Source: Nocardia otitidiscaviarum NBRC 14405
Lineage (GTDB): Bacteria; Actinomycetota; Actinomycetes; Mycobacteriales; Mycobacteriaceae
Direction of reading: 5' to 3'
Assembly (NCBI RefSeq): GCF_000308635.1
Contig: NZ_BAGD01000071.1
Location: 1 to 64,000 of the forward strand
DNA length: 64,000 nucleotides
Notes under the pieces: generated by a model
The model's database searches: none
Told to the model about the DNA's origin: nothing
Seen by the model: the letters and a program-made list of their open reading frames with translations, nothing else
Shown: one piece after another, positions 1 to 8,242 of the stretch
Position numbering within the stretch: the stretch's first letter is position 1
Layout: each line of letters starts with the position of its first letter
Translations under genes and position numbers: made by a program

Positions 1-1189
1 CCTTCGCGCCGCACGAGGCGGCGCGCTGGTTCGCCGCGGCCGCCACCGCCTGCGACCGGGACGGCGATACGCGCGGCAGCCTCGAAGCCACCCTGGGGCT
101 CGGGCGCGCCACCGCGCTCACCGGAGATCTCGCGGAATCGAGACGGCTATCGACGATCCGGAACTCACCGCGCGCGTCATCACCGCCTTCGACGTCCCCG
201 CCCTCTGGACCGACACCGACGATCCGGAACTGGCCCGCCAGGTGGTGACGATCGCGGAACGCATCCTGCCTCGGCTCCCGGACAGCGGCGCGGGCGCCTC
301 GGTCGATCGTTCCGACATCGCGGCGCTGCGTGCCCGCCTGCTCACCACCATCGCGCTGGAACTGCGCGCCGCCGACAGCGCACGCGGGCGGGCGGCGGCC
401 GCCGAGGCCGAACGGATCGCGCGTCGGCTCGACGATCCGGCCCTGCTGGCATTCGCGCTGAACGGCCGCTTCATGCAGAGCTTCCACCGCGTCGGACTCG
501 CCCCCGAACGCGCCCGCATCGCCGACGAACTCATCACCGTGTCGCAGGCGCACGAACTGGTGAGCTTCGAGGTGCTCGGCCACCTCATCGCCGTGCAGTC
601 ATTCAGCGCCACCGCGGATTTCGCCGCCGCCGATGCGCATGCCGTCGCGGCCGACGCGCTGGGTGAGAAGTACGGGTTGCGGCTGGTCGCCTTCTTCACC
701 CGCTGGTATGCCACGCTGCGCGACGCGCTGACCCTGCCACCCGCCGACGCGGAGGCCGCCTACCGCGCCACCGCCGCCGCCCACCCCGGCGCGGCCATGC
801 CCGGCCTCCGGCACGGTCTGCTCCCCCTGGCCCTGCTGTGCGTGCGCCTCCGCCACGACCTGCCGCTCGACACCGATCCGCGACAGGACTTCGGCCCGCA
901 CGAGCCCTGGGTGCGCCCCCTGCTCCTGCTCGGCCAGCACCGCGCAGACGCCGCCCGCAGCGCACTGCACGTCGCCCCCACACCCCCACCGGACCTGCTG
1001 CTGGAACTGCGCCTGTGCCTGCTCGCCCGCGCCGCCCGCGACCTCGGTGAACACACCCTGCTGGCGACACTGCGCGACCGACTGGCCCCCGCCGCGGGCG
1101 AACTCGCGGGCGCGGGCACCGGCCTGCTCGCCCTGGGCCCGGTCGCGAACTTCCTCGACGACCCGGAGGTCGGCGGCGACCGGCCGTGA
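1..1189 (+). pseudogene. C-terminal part of an AfsR/LuxR-type ATPase regulator, frameshifted
   Basis: The window opens inside a long helical-repeat (TPR-like) region typical of the C-terminal half of large AfsR/SARP or LuxR-type actinobacterial regulators. Bases 3 to about 140 read well in one frame (FAPHEAARWF...ALTGDLAESR). From about 148 to the TGA at 1187-1189 the good reading is one frame over (AIDDPELTARV...GTGLLALGPVANFL). The join comes where family members, as I recall them, have roughly a dozen more residues, so a deletion whose length is not a multiple of three is the simplest reading. A GTG at 242 could start only a 315-residue fragment lacking the ATPase core. The N-terminal DNA-binding and nucleotide-binding domains lie upstream of the window. 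A sequencing or assembly error cannot be excluded. The family call rests on the repeat character and C-terminal wording only. Confidence 0.5.
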
Positions 1190-1245
1190 CACCGGGTGCG
1201 GACGGTGGGTGCTGTGGTGTGGGCACCGCGGCGTCGATCGGGGCG

Positions 1246-2100
1246 CTATGCCGGAACCGGTGCGGTGCCGAGCGCGTCCGCCAAGGCGGTGAGGGTCGGG
1301 GCGCATCCGGCGTCGATGCGCAGCGTCGCCAGTTCGTCGCCTCGGGTGGGGCCGCGGTTGACGATCACCACGGGGCGGTGGGTTCCGGCGGCGTGGCGGA
1401 CGAAGCGCAGGCCGGACATGACGGTGAGGGAGGAACCGGTGACGAGGAGGGCGTCGGCGGCGTCGACCATCGAGAAGGCTGCTGCCACACGGTCTTTGGG
1501 GACCGATTCGCCGAAGTAGACGATATCGGGTTTGAGCATGCCGCCGCAGCGGTGACAGTCGACCATGCGGAAGGCGGAGGTGTCGTCGAGTACGGCGTCG
1601 GCGTCGGGGGCCACCTCGAGGCCGTCGAGGGTGATGGTGTCGGCGAAGCCCGGATTGGCGGCCTCCAGCCGGTCGGCCAGGGTCAGACGGGAGATGAGGC
1701 CCTGGCAGCTGAGGCAGCGCACGCGCAGGTAGGTGCCGTGCAGGTCGATGACGGCGCGGCTGCCCGCCTTGGTGTGCAGCAGATCCACGTTCTGGGTGAT
1801 CAGCCCGGTGACCACGCCCGCGCGTTCCAGCCGCGCCAGCGCGCGATGCCCGGCATTCGGCCGCGCGGCGTCCATGCGCCGCCAGCCGACGTGATTGCGG
1901 GCCCAGTAGCGCTGCCGGAAGACCGGATCGCCGACGAACTGCTGATAGGTCATGGGATTGCGGGGCGGCGCGTCCGGACTGCGGTAGTCCGGGATCCCGC
2001 TGTCGGTGGAGATGCCCGCCCCGGTCAGCACCGCCACCCGCCGCCCGGCCAGCATCTCGACCAGCGCACCGAGCCCCGGAACCACCGCCTCATCCGACAT
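1246..2100 (-). CDS. Sir2-family NAD-dependent protein deacylase
   Basis: This 284-residue sirtuin removes acyl groups from protein lysines, consuming NAD+ and releasing nicotinamide and O-acyl-ADP-ribose. Visible are the NAD-binding GAGIS at residues 27-31 and TQNVD near 102, the catalytic histidine in DLHG (H121), and two zinc-binding CxxC pairs (C129/C132 and C182/C185). A GSSLTV motif near 220 is also typical. Length and motif order are normal for a cytoplasmic class II/III-like bacterial sirtuin. It is convergent with the frameshifted regulator and lies 75 bp downstream of the PLP enzyme on the same strand. No adjacent acyl-CoA synthetase or acetyltransferase suggests a dedicated substrate. 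Confidence 0.93.
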   Translation of the reverse strand: MSDEAVVPGLGALVEMLAGRRVAVLTGAGISTDSGIPDYRSPDAPPRNPMTYQQFVGDPVFRQRYWARNHVGWRRMDAARPNAGHRALARLERAGVVTGLITQNVDLLHTKAGSRAVIDLHGTYLRVRCLSCQGLISRLTLADRLEAANPGFADTITLDGLEVAPDADAVLDDTSAFRMVDCHRCGGMLKPDIVYFGESVPKDRVAAAFSMVDAADALLVTGSSLTVMSGLRFVRHAAGTHRPVVIVNRGPTRGDELATLRIDAGCAPTLTALADALGTAPVPA

Positions 2101-2175
2101 GCACCCAGGGTACGAGCCCGCCCGTCGGCGTACACGCGTGCCGTGCGGGTGGTGCGTGTCCGGTGCTCGTATCGC

Positions 2176-3171
2176 TCACCGCGAGCCGTTGGTGTTGAGG
2201 TAGACGACCGGTCCGCCGTCGAAGTGGCCGCGGGCGTCGAGTGCCAGCAGGGCCGCCAGGGCCTTGGCGGTGTAAACGGGTTCCAGTTCGAGGTGTTCGA
2301 GGTCGGCGGCAAGCCGTCGGGCCGCCTCGCCCTCGGCGGTGGGGTGGCCGTAGCCAGTGCCGAGCCAGTCCGTGACGACCTCCAGATTGCCGGTGGGCGT
2401 GCGGGTTTCGGGTAGGCGCGCACCGCGACGGCGGAGCAGGCGCGCGGTGCGGTGGGTCAGGCGGGTGAGCGATCGGTGGTCCAGGCGCAGGGTGTCGTTC
2501 ACGACCACGCCCAGCACGCGGGTGGACAGCCCCGCCAGCCGCAGGCCCAGGGCCAGCCCGGCCACCGTCCCGCCCGACCCCACCGGGGTGACGAGATGGG
2601 TCGGCTCGGGCAGCTCCCCGGACCGCACCTGCTCGGCCAGTTCCAGCGCCGCCTCCACATAGCCGAGCGCGCCCACGGGGGAGGAACCGCCCGCCGGGAG
2701 CGGATACGGCGGGCGCATGCCCGAGAAGTGCCGCGCGAGGAGCAGGGGCGCGGCCAGTACCGTCCGCGCCCTGGTATGGGTGAGGTGCAGCTCCGCCCCG
2801 GAGGCGCGCAGCCGCTCCAACTGTCGCCGCACATGGTCGTCCACCGGCTGATCCACCAGTGCCAGTACGGTTTTCAGCCCGTGCTCGCGCCCGTAGAGCG
2901 CGGTCGCCAACCCCCAGTTGGTACCCAGCCCGCCCACGGTCACGATGGTGCGTCGACCCCGCCGCAGCGCATCCGGCAACAGCCATTCGAGTTTGCGCAC
3001 CTTGTTCCCGCCCCACCCGCCGTCCCCGAACGCGCTGTCGTCCTTCACCCACAGGTCCGCCCCGGCCCCCAACGCCGTCAGCCTCCGCACCGGTGTCGGC
3101 CGGGTACCGAGCGCCAGATGCGGCAGCGTCTGCGAGAGTTCCGGATGCAATCGGTGCAGCAGAGGAGTCAC
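2176..3171 (-). CDS. PLP-dependent D-cysteine desulfhydrase / ACC deaminase-like enzyme
   Basis: This 331-residue fold-type II PLP enzyme resembles D-cysteine desulfhydrase (D-cysteine to pyruvate, H2S and NH3) and 1-aminocyclopropane-1-carboxylate deaminase. The PLP-lysine region is WGGNKVRKLEWLL near residues 52-64, and the phosphate-binding loop is TPVGSGGTVAGLALG. The C-terminus carries the family's EPVYTAKALAAL segment. The GTG at 3171 is chosen because homologous sequence begins there (TPLLHRLHPEL); longer in-frame extensions run into non-coding-like sequence. No clear Shine-Dalgarno is visible. The 108 bp to the divergent gene at 3280 would hold both promoters. Substrate choice between D-cysteine, L-cysteate and ACC cannot be settled by eye. 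Confidence 0.82.
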   Translation of the reverse strand: MTPLLHRLHPELSQTLPHLALGTRPTPVRRLTALGAGADLWVKDDSAFGDGGWGGNKVRKLEWLLPDALRRGRRTIVTVGGLGTNWGLATALYGREHGLKTVLALVDQPVDDHVRRQLERLRASGAELHLTHTRARTVLAAPLLLARHFSGMRPPYPLPAGGSSPVGALGYVEAALELAEQVRSGELPEPTHLVTPVGSGGTVAGLALGLRLAGLSTRVLGVVVNDTLRLDHRSLTRLTHRTARLLRRRGARLPETRTPTGNLEVVTDWLGTGYGHPTAEGEAARRLAADLEHLELEPVYTAKALAALLALDARGHFDGGPVVYLNTNGSR

Positions 3172-3279
3172 GCGCGCAGCGTATCCCGGCCACGCGCCGC
3201 TCCGGCGAGCCCAGTACTCCCGGCCCCGGCGAAGGGCGGAATGATGAGCGTTTCCGGCGAATCGGGCGCATGCTGAATC

Positions 3280-4164
3280 ATGAGCACGAACAATTCCGGC
3301 GGGAGCCGTGCGGGGTTGGCGTTGGCGATCGCCGGGGTGGCGGTCGTTCTCGCGGCGGCGGCGGTGCTGTTCGCGGTGAGTCGGGACGGACTCGATTCCG
3401 GTGACGGCGCGACGTCGGCGCGGCCCACCCCGGGAACGGCGTCCGTCGCGCCGACCACCGCACCCGGCACGGGAGGCATCGGGACCGGAACGTCGCAGCC
3501 CGGAGTTTCCGCGTCCGACCCGGCCGCCCCGACCACTCCGTCCGACCCGGATCATTTCGCCTATCAGCCACTGTGGCCCTTCGCCACCGCCGCCGACGCC
3601 GCCGACTGGCAGCGCGCCTACCGCGAGGGCGGTCATCAGCCGTGGCATCTCGACGCCCCCGCCGTCGCCCTCATGTTCACCCAGCAGTACCTGGGCTACG
3701 GCAGTGTCGACCGGGTGGTGAACGCCCAGTACCGCGAGGACGAAGCGTGGATCACCGTCGGCTACGCCCGCCCCGACGATCCCGGCCATGTCGGACTGCC
3801 CGCCGCCATGCTGCACCTGGTGCGATTCGCCAGCGGTCCGGACGCGCCGTGGGAGGTGGTCGGCACCGAGGACCGCACCCTCACCCTCACCACCCCGCCG
3901 TACGGCTCGCAGGTCGGTTCGCCGATCACGGTGGGCGGACGCATCTCCGGCATGGACGAGAGCCTCGACATCCAGGTCCGCCAGCTCGGCCGCGAGCGGC
4001 CGGTGGGCACGGTCGGCCGGATTCCCGCCGGTGGTATGGATATGCCGTGGTCGGCGACGGTCCCCGTCGATGCCTCCTGTCCGGGCACGCTCACGGTGGC
4101 GGTCGCGACCGGAGGCCATGTCACCGATGTGGAGCGCTTCGCGGTCACCGGGGTGCGCTGCTGA
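3280..4164 (+). CDS. Membrane-anchored extracytoplasmic protein, Gmad2-like Ig domain
   Basis: This protein of 294 residues has an uncleaved-looking N-terminal membrane segment (about residues 12-32), then a Ser/Thr/Pro/Gly-rich linker to about residue 90. A globular part follows that would lie outside the membrane. The last 90 residues (TLTTPPYGSQVGSPITVGGRI...) resemble the Gmad2 Ig-like domain seen in secreted actinobacterial and sporulation proteins. No catalytic motif is visible. It ends six bases before the converging TetR gene. Function unknown; a cell-envelope role is inferred from topology. Confidence 0.7.
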   Translation: MSTNNSGGSRAGLALAIAGVAVVLAAAAVLFAVSRDGLDSGDGATSARPTPGTASVAPTTAPGTGGIGTGTSQPGVSASDPAAPTTPSDPDHFAYQPLWPFATAADAADWQRAYREGGHQPWHLDAPAVALMFTQQYLGYGSVDRVVNAQYREDEAWITVGYARPDDPGHVGLPAAMLHLVRFASGPDAPWEVVGTEDRTLTLTTPPYGSQVGSPITVGGRISGMDESLDIQVRQLGRERPVGTVGRIPAGGMDMPWSATVPVDASCPGTLTVAVATGGHVTDVERFAVTGVRC

Positions 4165-4170
4165 AATCGT

Positions 4171-4821
4171 TCAGGATTCCAGTTTCTCGGCCAGCGCGGG
4201 CAGCCGGTCCACCATATCCACCACATAGTCGGCGACCACGTCGATCATGACGGGCCGCTCCACCTTCAGCCCGCCGTCCAGCCACACCAGCATGAGTTCG
4301 GCCGCGCCGCCGGTGATCAGCTGGGCCAGGGCGGTGAGCGCGTTGTCCTCGCCCTCGGGAATGTCGAGCAGCAGCCGGGCCTCCTGCATGATCACAGCCG
4401 CGACCCGCCGCATCCCCTCGAAGCGCCGTCGCATGAGGCCCTCGCTGCCGTGCGCCTGCGCCAGCGCGATATTGGCGCGGCGCGGATCGTCGGTGAGCGC
4501 CACGATGAGCGCCGCCACCCCGGCCCGGATCTTGTCCGCCTGGTCGCCCTCGGTGTCGGCGATGGCGGCGCGCGCGGAATCGAGTGCCGCGCCTTGGATC
4601 TCGTCGAGCAGATCGCCGGCGAGCGCGTCCAGGTCCGGAAAGGACTCGTAGAAGAACCGCGGCCCGACCCGGGCCTGCTCGCAGACCCCGCGCACGGTGA
4701 GGGCGGACAGCCCCTGGGTGCCGATGATGTCGAGCGCGGCGTCCAGTAGGCGGCGACGGCGCTGCTCGCGCCGTTCGTCGGTGGTCGCTCCGCGATAGGT
4801 CCCGCCGAATTCCCGCCTCAC
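4171..4821 (-). CDS. TetR-family regulator, divergent from the P450 operon
   Basis: This 216-residue TetR-family protein has an N-terminal HTH (about residues 20-66; ALTVRGVCEQARVGPRFFYESF) and a variable ligand-binding C-terminal half. It is transcribed away from the cytochrome P450/ferredoxin pair. The 92-bp gap holds palindromic GGAAAC/GTTTCC half-sites, so it probably represses its own gene and the P450 operon. The recognition region resembles that of the TetR at 7468-8181 (both contain RF-x-YESF-x-DLD), whose upstream site also has GTTTC/GAAAC half-sites. The ligand is unknown; a P450 substrate such as a lipid or steroid is a reasonable guess. Confidence 0.87.
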   Translation of the reverse strand: MRREFGGTYRGATTDERREQRRRRLLDAALDIIGTQGLSALTVRGVCEQARVGPRFFYESFPDLDALAGDLLDEIQGAALDSARAAIADTEGDQADKIRAGVAALIVALTDDPRRANIALAQAHGSEGLMRRRFEGMRRVAAVIMQEARLLLDIPEGEDNALTALAQLITGGAAELMLVWLDGGLKVERPVMIDVVADYVVDMVDRLPALAEKLES

Positions 4822-4845
4822 ACCGACCAGCTTGGCACACTTATC

Positions 4846-4879
4846 GGGAAACGACTGTTTACGGAAACCACCGTTTCCG
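4846..4879. promoter_or_regulatory. Palindromic operator candidate between tetR and P450
   Basis: A perfect inverted repeat CGGAAAC-N4-GTTTCCG occupies 4862-4879. An overlapping weaker pair, GGGAAAC (4846-4852) and TGTTTAC (4856-4862), precedes it. The site ends 34 bp before the P450 start, where a bound TetR dimer would block transcription. Assignment to the adjacent TetR is by position. Confidence 0.65.
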
Positions 4880-4913
4880 GTACTGTGAGATTCATCTCGA
4901 AGGGAGACCGACG

Positions 4914-6383
4914 ATGAATCTCCTTGTGCCCCGGGACTTCCGGGATCCGGTCGGCCATGCCCGCCAGGTGCGGGCCCGGCTCAATCAGCGGTTACAGCGC
5001 GCGGTCGGCGGGGTGGCGGAGCGCTACCCGTCACCGCCCCGCCCGCTGGCGACACCCCCGCTGGGCAGCGGCCTGAAACCGGTCATGGGTGATTTCGGGC
5101 CACCCTGGATCGGCTATATGCTCAGCTCGCTCGCCGACCCGATCGACTTCTCCCGCAAGCGATTACGGGATTACGGGCCGGTGAACTGGGCGGGCGGCTT
5201 CGGACGTCCGATCGTCGGCGTCGGCAGCCCGGAGGCGCTGGAGCAGGTGATGCTGGACCGGGACCGAGTGTTCTCGGCGGAGCGTGGCTGGGAATTCCTG
5301 ATCGGCCCGTTCTTCCGTGGCGGCCTGCTGCTGCGCGATTTCGACGATCACCTCTACCATCGCCGCATCCTGCAGCAGGTCTTCACCCGACCGCGCCTGG
5401 ACGGCTATCTCGAACTCACCTCGCCACTGCTGGCCCGGGGCATCGCGGACTGGCGGCCGGGACCGGACTTCCGGCTCTACGACGCGGTGAAACGGCTGTT
5501 GCTGGCGCAGGCGACCGCCGTCTTCGCGGGCGCGGAACTGGGTCCGGAGAGCAACCGGCTGTCGCGGGCGTTCGAGGACGCCGTGCACGGCGGCACCGCC
5601 ATGATCCGGGCCGATGTCCCCGGCGGGGTGTGGCATCGCGGCCTGCGCGGTCGGCGCATGCTCGAGGAGTACTTCCGGCGCGAGCTGCCGCGGCGGCGCG
5701 CGGGGGAGGCCGCCGATCTGTTCAGCGTGCTCGCCCGGGTGGCGACCATGCCCGAGCACCGGCTCACCGATGCCGACGTGATCGCGCACATGATCTTCGT
5801 GATGATGGCCGCGCACGACACCAGCGCCATCTCCATCGCCATGCTGGCCTACGAGCTGGCCCGGCACCCCGACTGGCAGGAGCGGCTGCGAGCGGAGTCG
5901 CGCGCACTGGGTAAGGCCGAGCTCGACTACGGCGACCTGGCCCGGCTGCCGAGTCTGGACCTGGCCTTCAAGGAGGCGCTGCGGATGTACGCGCCGGTGG
6001 CTCAGCAGGCCCGCGAGACCATTGCCGACACCGATATCGCGGGCCACTACGTGCCCGCGGGCACGCTCGTCATGACCGCGCCGTACACCATGATGCGGCA
6101 GCGGGAGTTCTGGCGCGATCCGGACGCCTTCGAGCCGGAGCGCTTCGACGCCGACCACCGCGAGGACTCCGCACACCGCTTCGCCTGGGCGCCGTTCGGC
6201 GGCGGGGCGCACAAGTGCATCGGCCTCTACTTCGGTGGGATGACGGTGAAGGCGGTGCTGCACCGCATGCTGCTGGCGTACCGCTGGAGTGTGCCGCCGG
6301 GGTATCGGGTGCCGCTCATCGCGGGTACCGGACCGCTGCCCGCCGACGGGCTGCCCATGCGGCTGGAACGGCTCGGCGCATGA
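4914..6383 (+). CDS. Cytochrome P450
   Basis: This 489-residue P450 monooxygenase would use a ferredoxin to insert one oxygen atom into a hydrophobic substrate. The heme loop FGGGAHKCIG is at residues 428-437 with the thiolate ligand Cys435. The I-helix carries AAHDTSAIS (oxygen-activating D-T pair), and EALR of the K-helix and the PERF meander motif are present. The ATG at 4914 has AGGGAG seven bases upstream. The stop overlaps the start of the 3Fe-4S ferredoxin gene (ATGA), so the redox partner is co-translated. Length exceeds the common 400-residue bacterial P450s and fits CYP families such as CYP51/CYP120-like enzymes; the exact family is uncertain. Likely controlled by the divergent TetR. 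Confidence 0.94.
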   Translation: MNLLVPRDFRDPVGHARQVRARLNQRLQRAVGGVAERYPSPPRPLATPPLGSGLKPVMGDFGPPWIGYMLSSLADPIDFSRKRLRDYGPVNWAGGFGRPIVGVGSPEALEQVMLDRDRVFSAERGWEFLIGPFFRGGLLLRDFDDHLYHRRILQQVFTRPRLDGYLELTSPLLARGIADWRPGPDFRLYDAVKRLLLAQATAVFAGAELGPESNRLSRAFEDAVHGGTAMIRADVPGGVWHRGLRGRRMLEEYFRRELPRRRAGEAADLFSVLARVATMPEHRLTDADVIAHMIFVMMAAHDTSAISIAMLAYELARHPDWQERLRAESRALGKAELDYGDLARLPSLDLAFKEALRMYAPVAQQARETIADTDIAGHYVPAGTLVMTAPYTMMRQREFWRDPDAFEPERFDADHREDSAHRFAWAPFGGGAHKCIGLYFGGMTVKAVLHRMLLAYRWSVPPGYRVPLIAGTGPLPADGLPMRLERLGA

Positions 6384-6568
6384 GGATCGAGGCCGATCTC
6401 ACCCGCTGTGCGGGGCACGGTATGTGCGAGGCCGTCGCACCCGAGCTGTTCCGGGTGGGCGATGACGAGCGGGTGGCCGTGCGGTGTGCCGAGGTGCCCG
6501 AATCCGAGCGGGAGGTGGCCCTGTTGGCGGTGGACAGTTGCCCCACTCAGGCGCTGCGTTCGGCCTGA
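6380..6568 (+). CDS. 3Fe-4S-type ferredoxin, P450 redox partner
   Basis: This 62-residue ferredoxin begins RIEADLTRCAGHGMCEAVAP and ends VDSCPTQALR. The cysteine set, C-x5-C followed by a distal CP, is that of small [3Fe-4S] ferredoxins that feed electrons to actinobacterial P450s. The second cysteine of a 4Fe-4S CxxCxxC motif is replaced by glycine/histidine. Its ATG overlaps the P450 stop by 4 bp. No ferredoxin reductase gene is adjacent, so a reductase encoded elsewhere must supply it. Confidence 0.93.
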   Translation: MRIEADLTRCAGHGMCEAVAPELFRVGDDERVAVRCAEVPESEREVALLAVDSCPTQALRSA

Positions 6569-6591
6569 TCACGCGGGTCTCGAAATGTAAT

Positions 6592-6630
6592 ACCGACCGC
6601 GCGGTAGCTACTCAACAGCTACTGGTCGGT
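6592..6630. promoter_or_regulatory. Nested inverted repeat (terminator or operator)
   Basis: Two inverted repeats are nested: ACCGACC (6592-6598) pairs with GGTCGGT (6624-6630), and inside it GTAGCT (6604-6609) pairs with AGCTAC (6617-6622). It lies between the ferredoxin stop and the start at 6644. A short run of T does not follow, so it may be either a terminator for the P450 operon or an operator for the next gene. Confidence 0.5.
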
Positions 6631-6643
6631 CTACTGTGCGGCT

Positions 6644-7495
6644 ATGGATATGGCACTCGAGTGGGACCGGCACCCAGGTACCGGCCTGCGCCTGGCGAAT
6701 GAACTAGCGGGAGCGGCGGGACTGTTCCAACTGGAGGACGTCGCCCTCGACCAGCCATCCGACCTGCTCGGCACCATTGCCGCCCGCTCGGACGGCCGCC
6801 TGCTCGGCTGGGCGGAGCTACGCGCCGCCGGACCCCGCGACGCCTGGGTCCAGGTCATCGACGCCGATCGGCTCGTACGCTCCATCCGCCTGGGACACAC
6901 CGACGACACGCCCGCCACGCCGGACGAGACCGAGGTCTTCGCCACCCTCATCGCCTCCGCCGCCGGACACGCCCAGGGCGCGGGCTACCGCGTGCTGCGC
7001 TGGGAGGGGTCCGACACCGGTCCGGAGGGGCAGGCCGCCGCACTGCTGGAGGCCGATGTCATCGGTGAGGTGGCCCGGCTGTGGACCGCCGAGCTGGGCA
7101 GCTGGGAACCGCCGGAGGGGGCCGGGGCCATCGCCGCCGACCAGTGGATTCTGCACGCCGAGGCCGAGTCCACCGAGCCGCCCGGCAATCTGTTCATCGT
7201 GGCGTTGCTGGGTGAGGGGGCCACCGATCCGATCGCCACCATCACCGCGACCATCATCGACGACATCGCCTACATCAACACCGGCGAACAGATCTCCTAC
7301 GCCGACGTCGACTCCGACCGCCTGGCCGGTCTCGTGGTGGCGCTGCTGGCCGAGATCCAGGATCGCTTCCCGGCCGTCGCCATGCTGCGCGTCTTCGAGT
7401 TCGACGACGCCACCGTGCGCGCCGCCCTCGAGCACGCCGGACTGGAGTTGGCCGCGCACTTCCGCGATTACGAGCTGGTGCTGGTCGAGGACTGA
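6644..7495 (+). CDS. Hypothetical protein, possibly GNAT-like
   Basis: This acidic soluble protein has 283 residues and no signal peptide or membrane segment. Two halves of similar layout are visible: strand-rich stretches (GRLLGWAELR; PIATITATIIDDIAYI) followed by helices, ending LEHAGLELAAHFRDYELVLVED. That alternating pattern and closing strand are reminiscent of tandem GNAT acetyltransferase folds, but no clear acetyl-CoA loop is seen. The last 28 bp overlap the 3' end of the converging TetR gene. I cannot assign a function. Confidence 0.6.
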   Translation: MDMALEWDRHPGTGLRLANELAGAAGLFQLEDVALDQPSDLLGTIAARSDGRLLGWAELRAAGPRDAWVQVIDADRLVRSIRLGHTDDTPATPDETEVFATLIASAAGHAQGAGYRVLRWEGSDTGPEGQAAALLEADVIGEVARLWTAELGSWEPPEGAGAIAADQWILHAEAESTEPPGNLFIVALLGEGATDPIATITATIIDDIAYINTGEQISYADVDSDRLAGLVVALLAEIQDRFPAVAMLRVFEFDDATVRAALEHAGLELAAHFRDYELVLVED

Positions 7496-8181
7496 CCCCG
7501 CGCGGCGATCCGGTCCAGCCCGTCGAGCGCGCCCAGCATCAGCTCCACATTGTCGTGGACGAATTCGTCTCGGGCATAAGGGGTTTCGCCGTAGGCCAGG
7601 GCGGTCGTGGTCTCGCCGAAGGCCGCCACCAGGAAGCGTGCGGTGAGTACCACCGCCCGGTCCTCGGCCCGCGCGCCCGCGACGAGTCCGGCCAGGATGG
7701 TCGCGAAGGCGGTCACGTAGTCCTCCGACCGCTCCAGTCTGCGCCGGGCGCTGCCGGGATGGCCGTATGCCTTGGTGGACAGGAATTTGCCCTTGGCGGG
7801 CTGGCCGAGGAAGAAGTCGGTGATGGCCTCCACCACCGCCGTGATGCGGGCGTGCCGGTCGGGCGGGGTGTCGCGGACCGCGGCGTGCACCGTCTGCGCC
7901 AGCTCGCGCGCAGCGGCGTCGAATGCCGCCGCGGTGAGTTCGTCCAGATCGGCGAAGCTCTCGTAGACGAACCGGGTCGACAGGCCCGCCGCCGCGGCCA
8001 CGCGCCGCACGGTCAGCGCGCCCGCTCCCTCGCGTGCCATCACCTCGATGGCGGCGTCGACCAACTGCTCGCGCCGACCGCGCATCCGCTCGTCGGCCGC
8101 GATCCCGCCGTAGCGCCGGGCGGCCTTCATCGACGCGGCTCCGACATGGTGGTCCGCGTCACTGCCGCCGAATATTGACAC
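7468..8181 (-). CDS. TetR-family regulator, divergent from an MpaB-type oxygenase
   Basis: This TetR protein has 237 residues from the GTG at 8181; an internal ATG at residue 18 is an alternative. The HTH is ALTVRRVAAAAGLSTRFVYES at about residues 58-78. It faces the oxygenase gene at 8243 across a short gap with inverted repeats, so it likely represses that gene and itself. It resembles the TetR at 4171-4821, and the two intergenic sites share GTTTC/GAAAC half-sites, so the pair may be paralogues with overlapping recognition. Its 3' end overlaps the upstream gene by 28 bp. Confidence 0.86.
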   Translation of the reverse strand: MSIFGGSDADHHVGAASMKAARRYGGIAADERMRGRREQLVDAAIEVMAREGAGALTVRRVAAAAGLSTRFVYESFADLDELTAAAFDAAARELAQTVHAAVRDTPPDRHARITAVVEAITDFFLGQPAKGKFLSTKAYGHPGSARRRLERSEDYVTAFATILAGLVAGARAEDRAVVLTARFLVAAFGETTTALAYGETPYARDEFVHDNVELMLGALDGLDRIAARGQSSTSTSS

Positions 8182-8218
8182 ATTTGTTTCCTGAAACCTA
8201 CCTTTCTAGACACAAATG
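8181..8218. promoter_or_regulatory. Operator candidate with two inverted repeats
   Basis: GTTTC-CT-GAAAC lies at 8186-8197, inside a wider pair CATTTGT (8181-8187) / ACAAATG (8212-8218). The site abuts the tetR start and precedes the oxygenase gene by about 25 bp, as expected for a TetR operator covering both promoters. Confidence 0.6.
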
Positions 8219-8242
8219 ATTCCTCAATGTGGAGGCGTTGCC

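Noticed and set aside
8216..8218. ATG at 8216 as the MpaB-type oxygenase start
   Set aside because: It falls in the operator palindrome and lacks a ribosome site; the ATG at 8243 has GGAGG.
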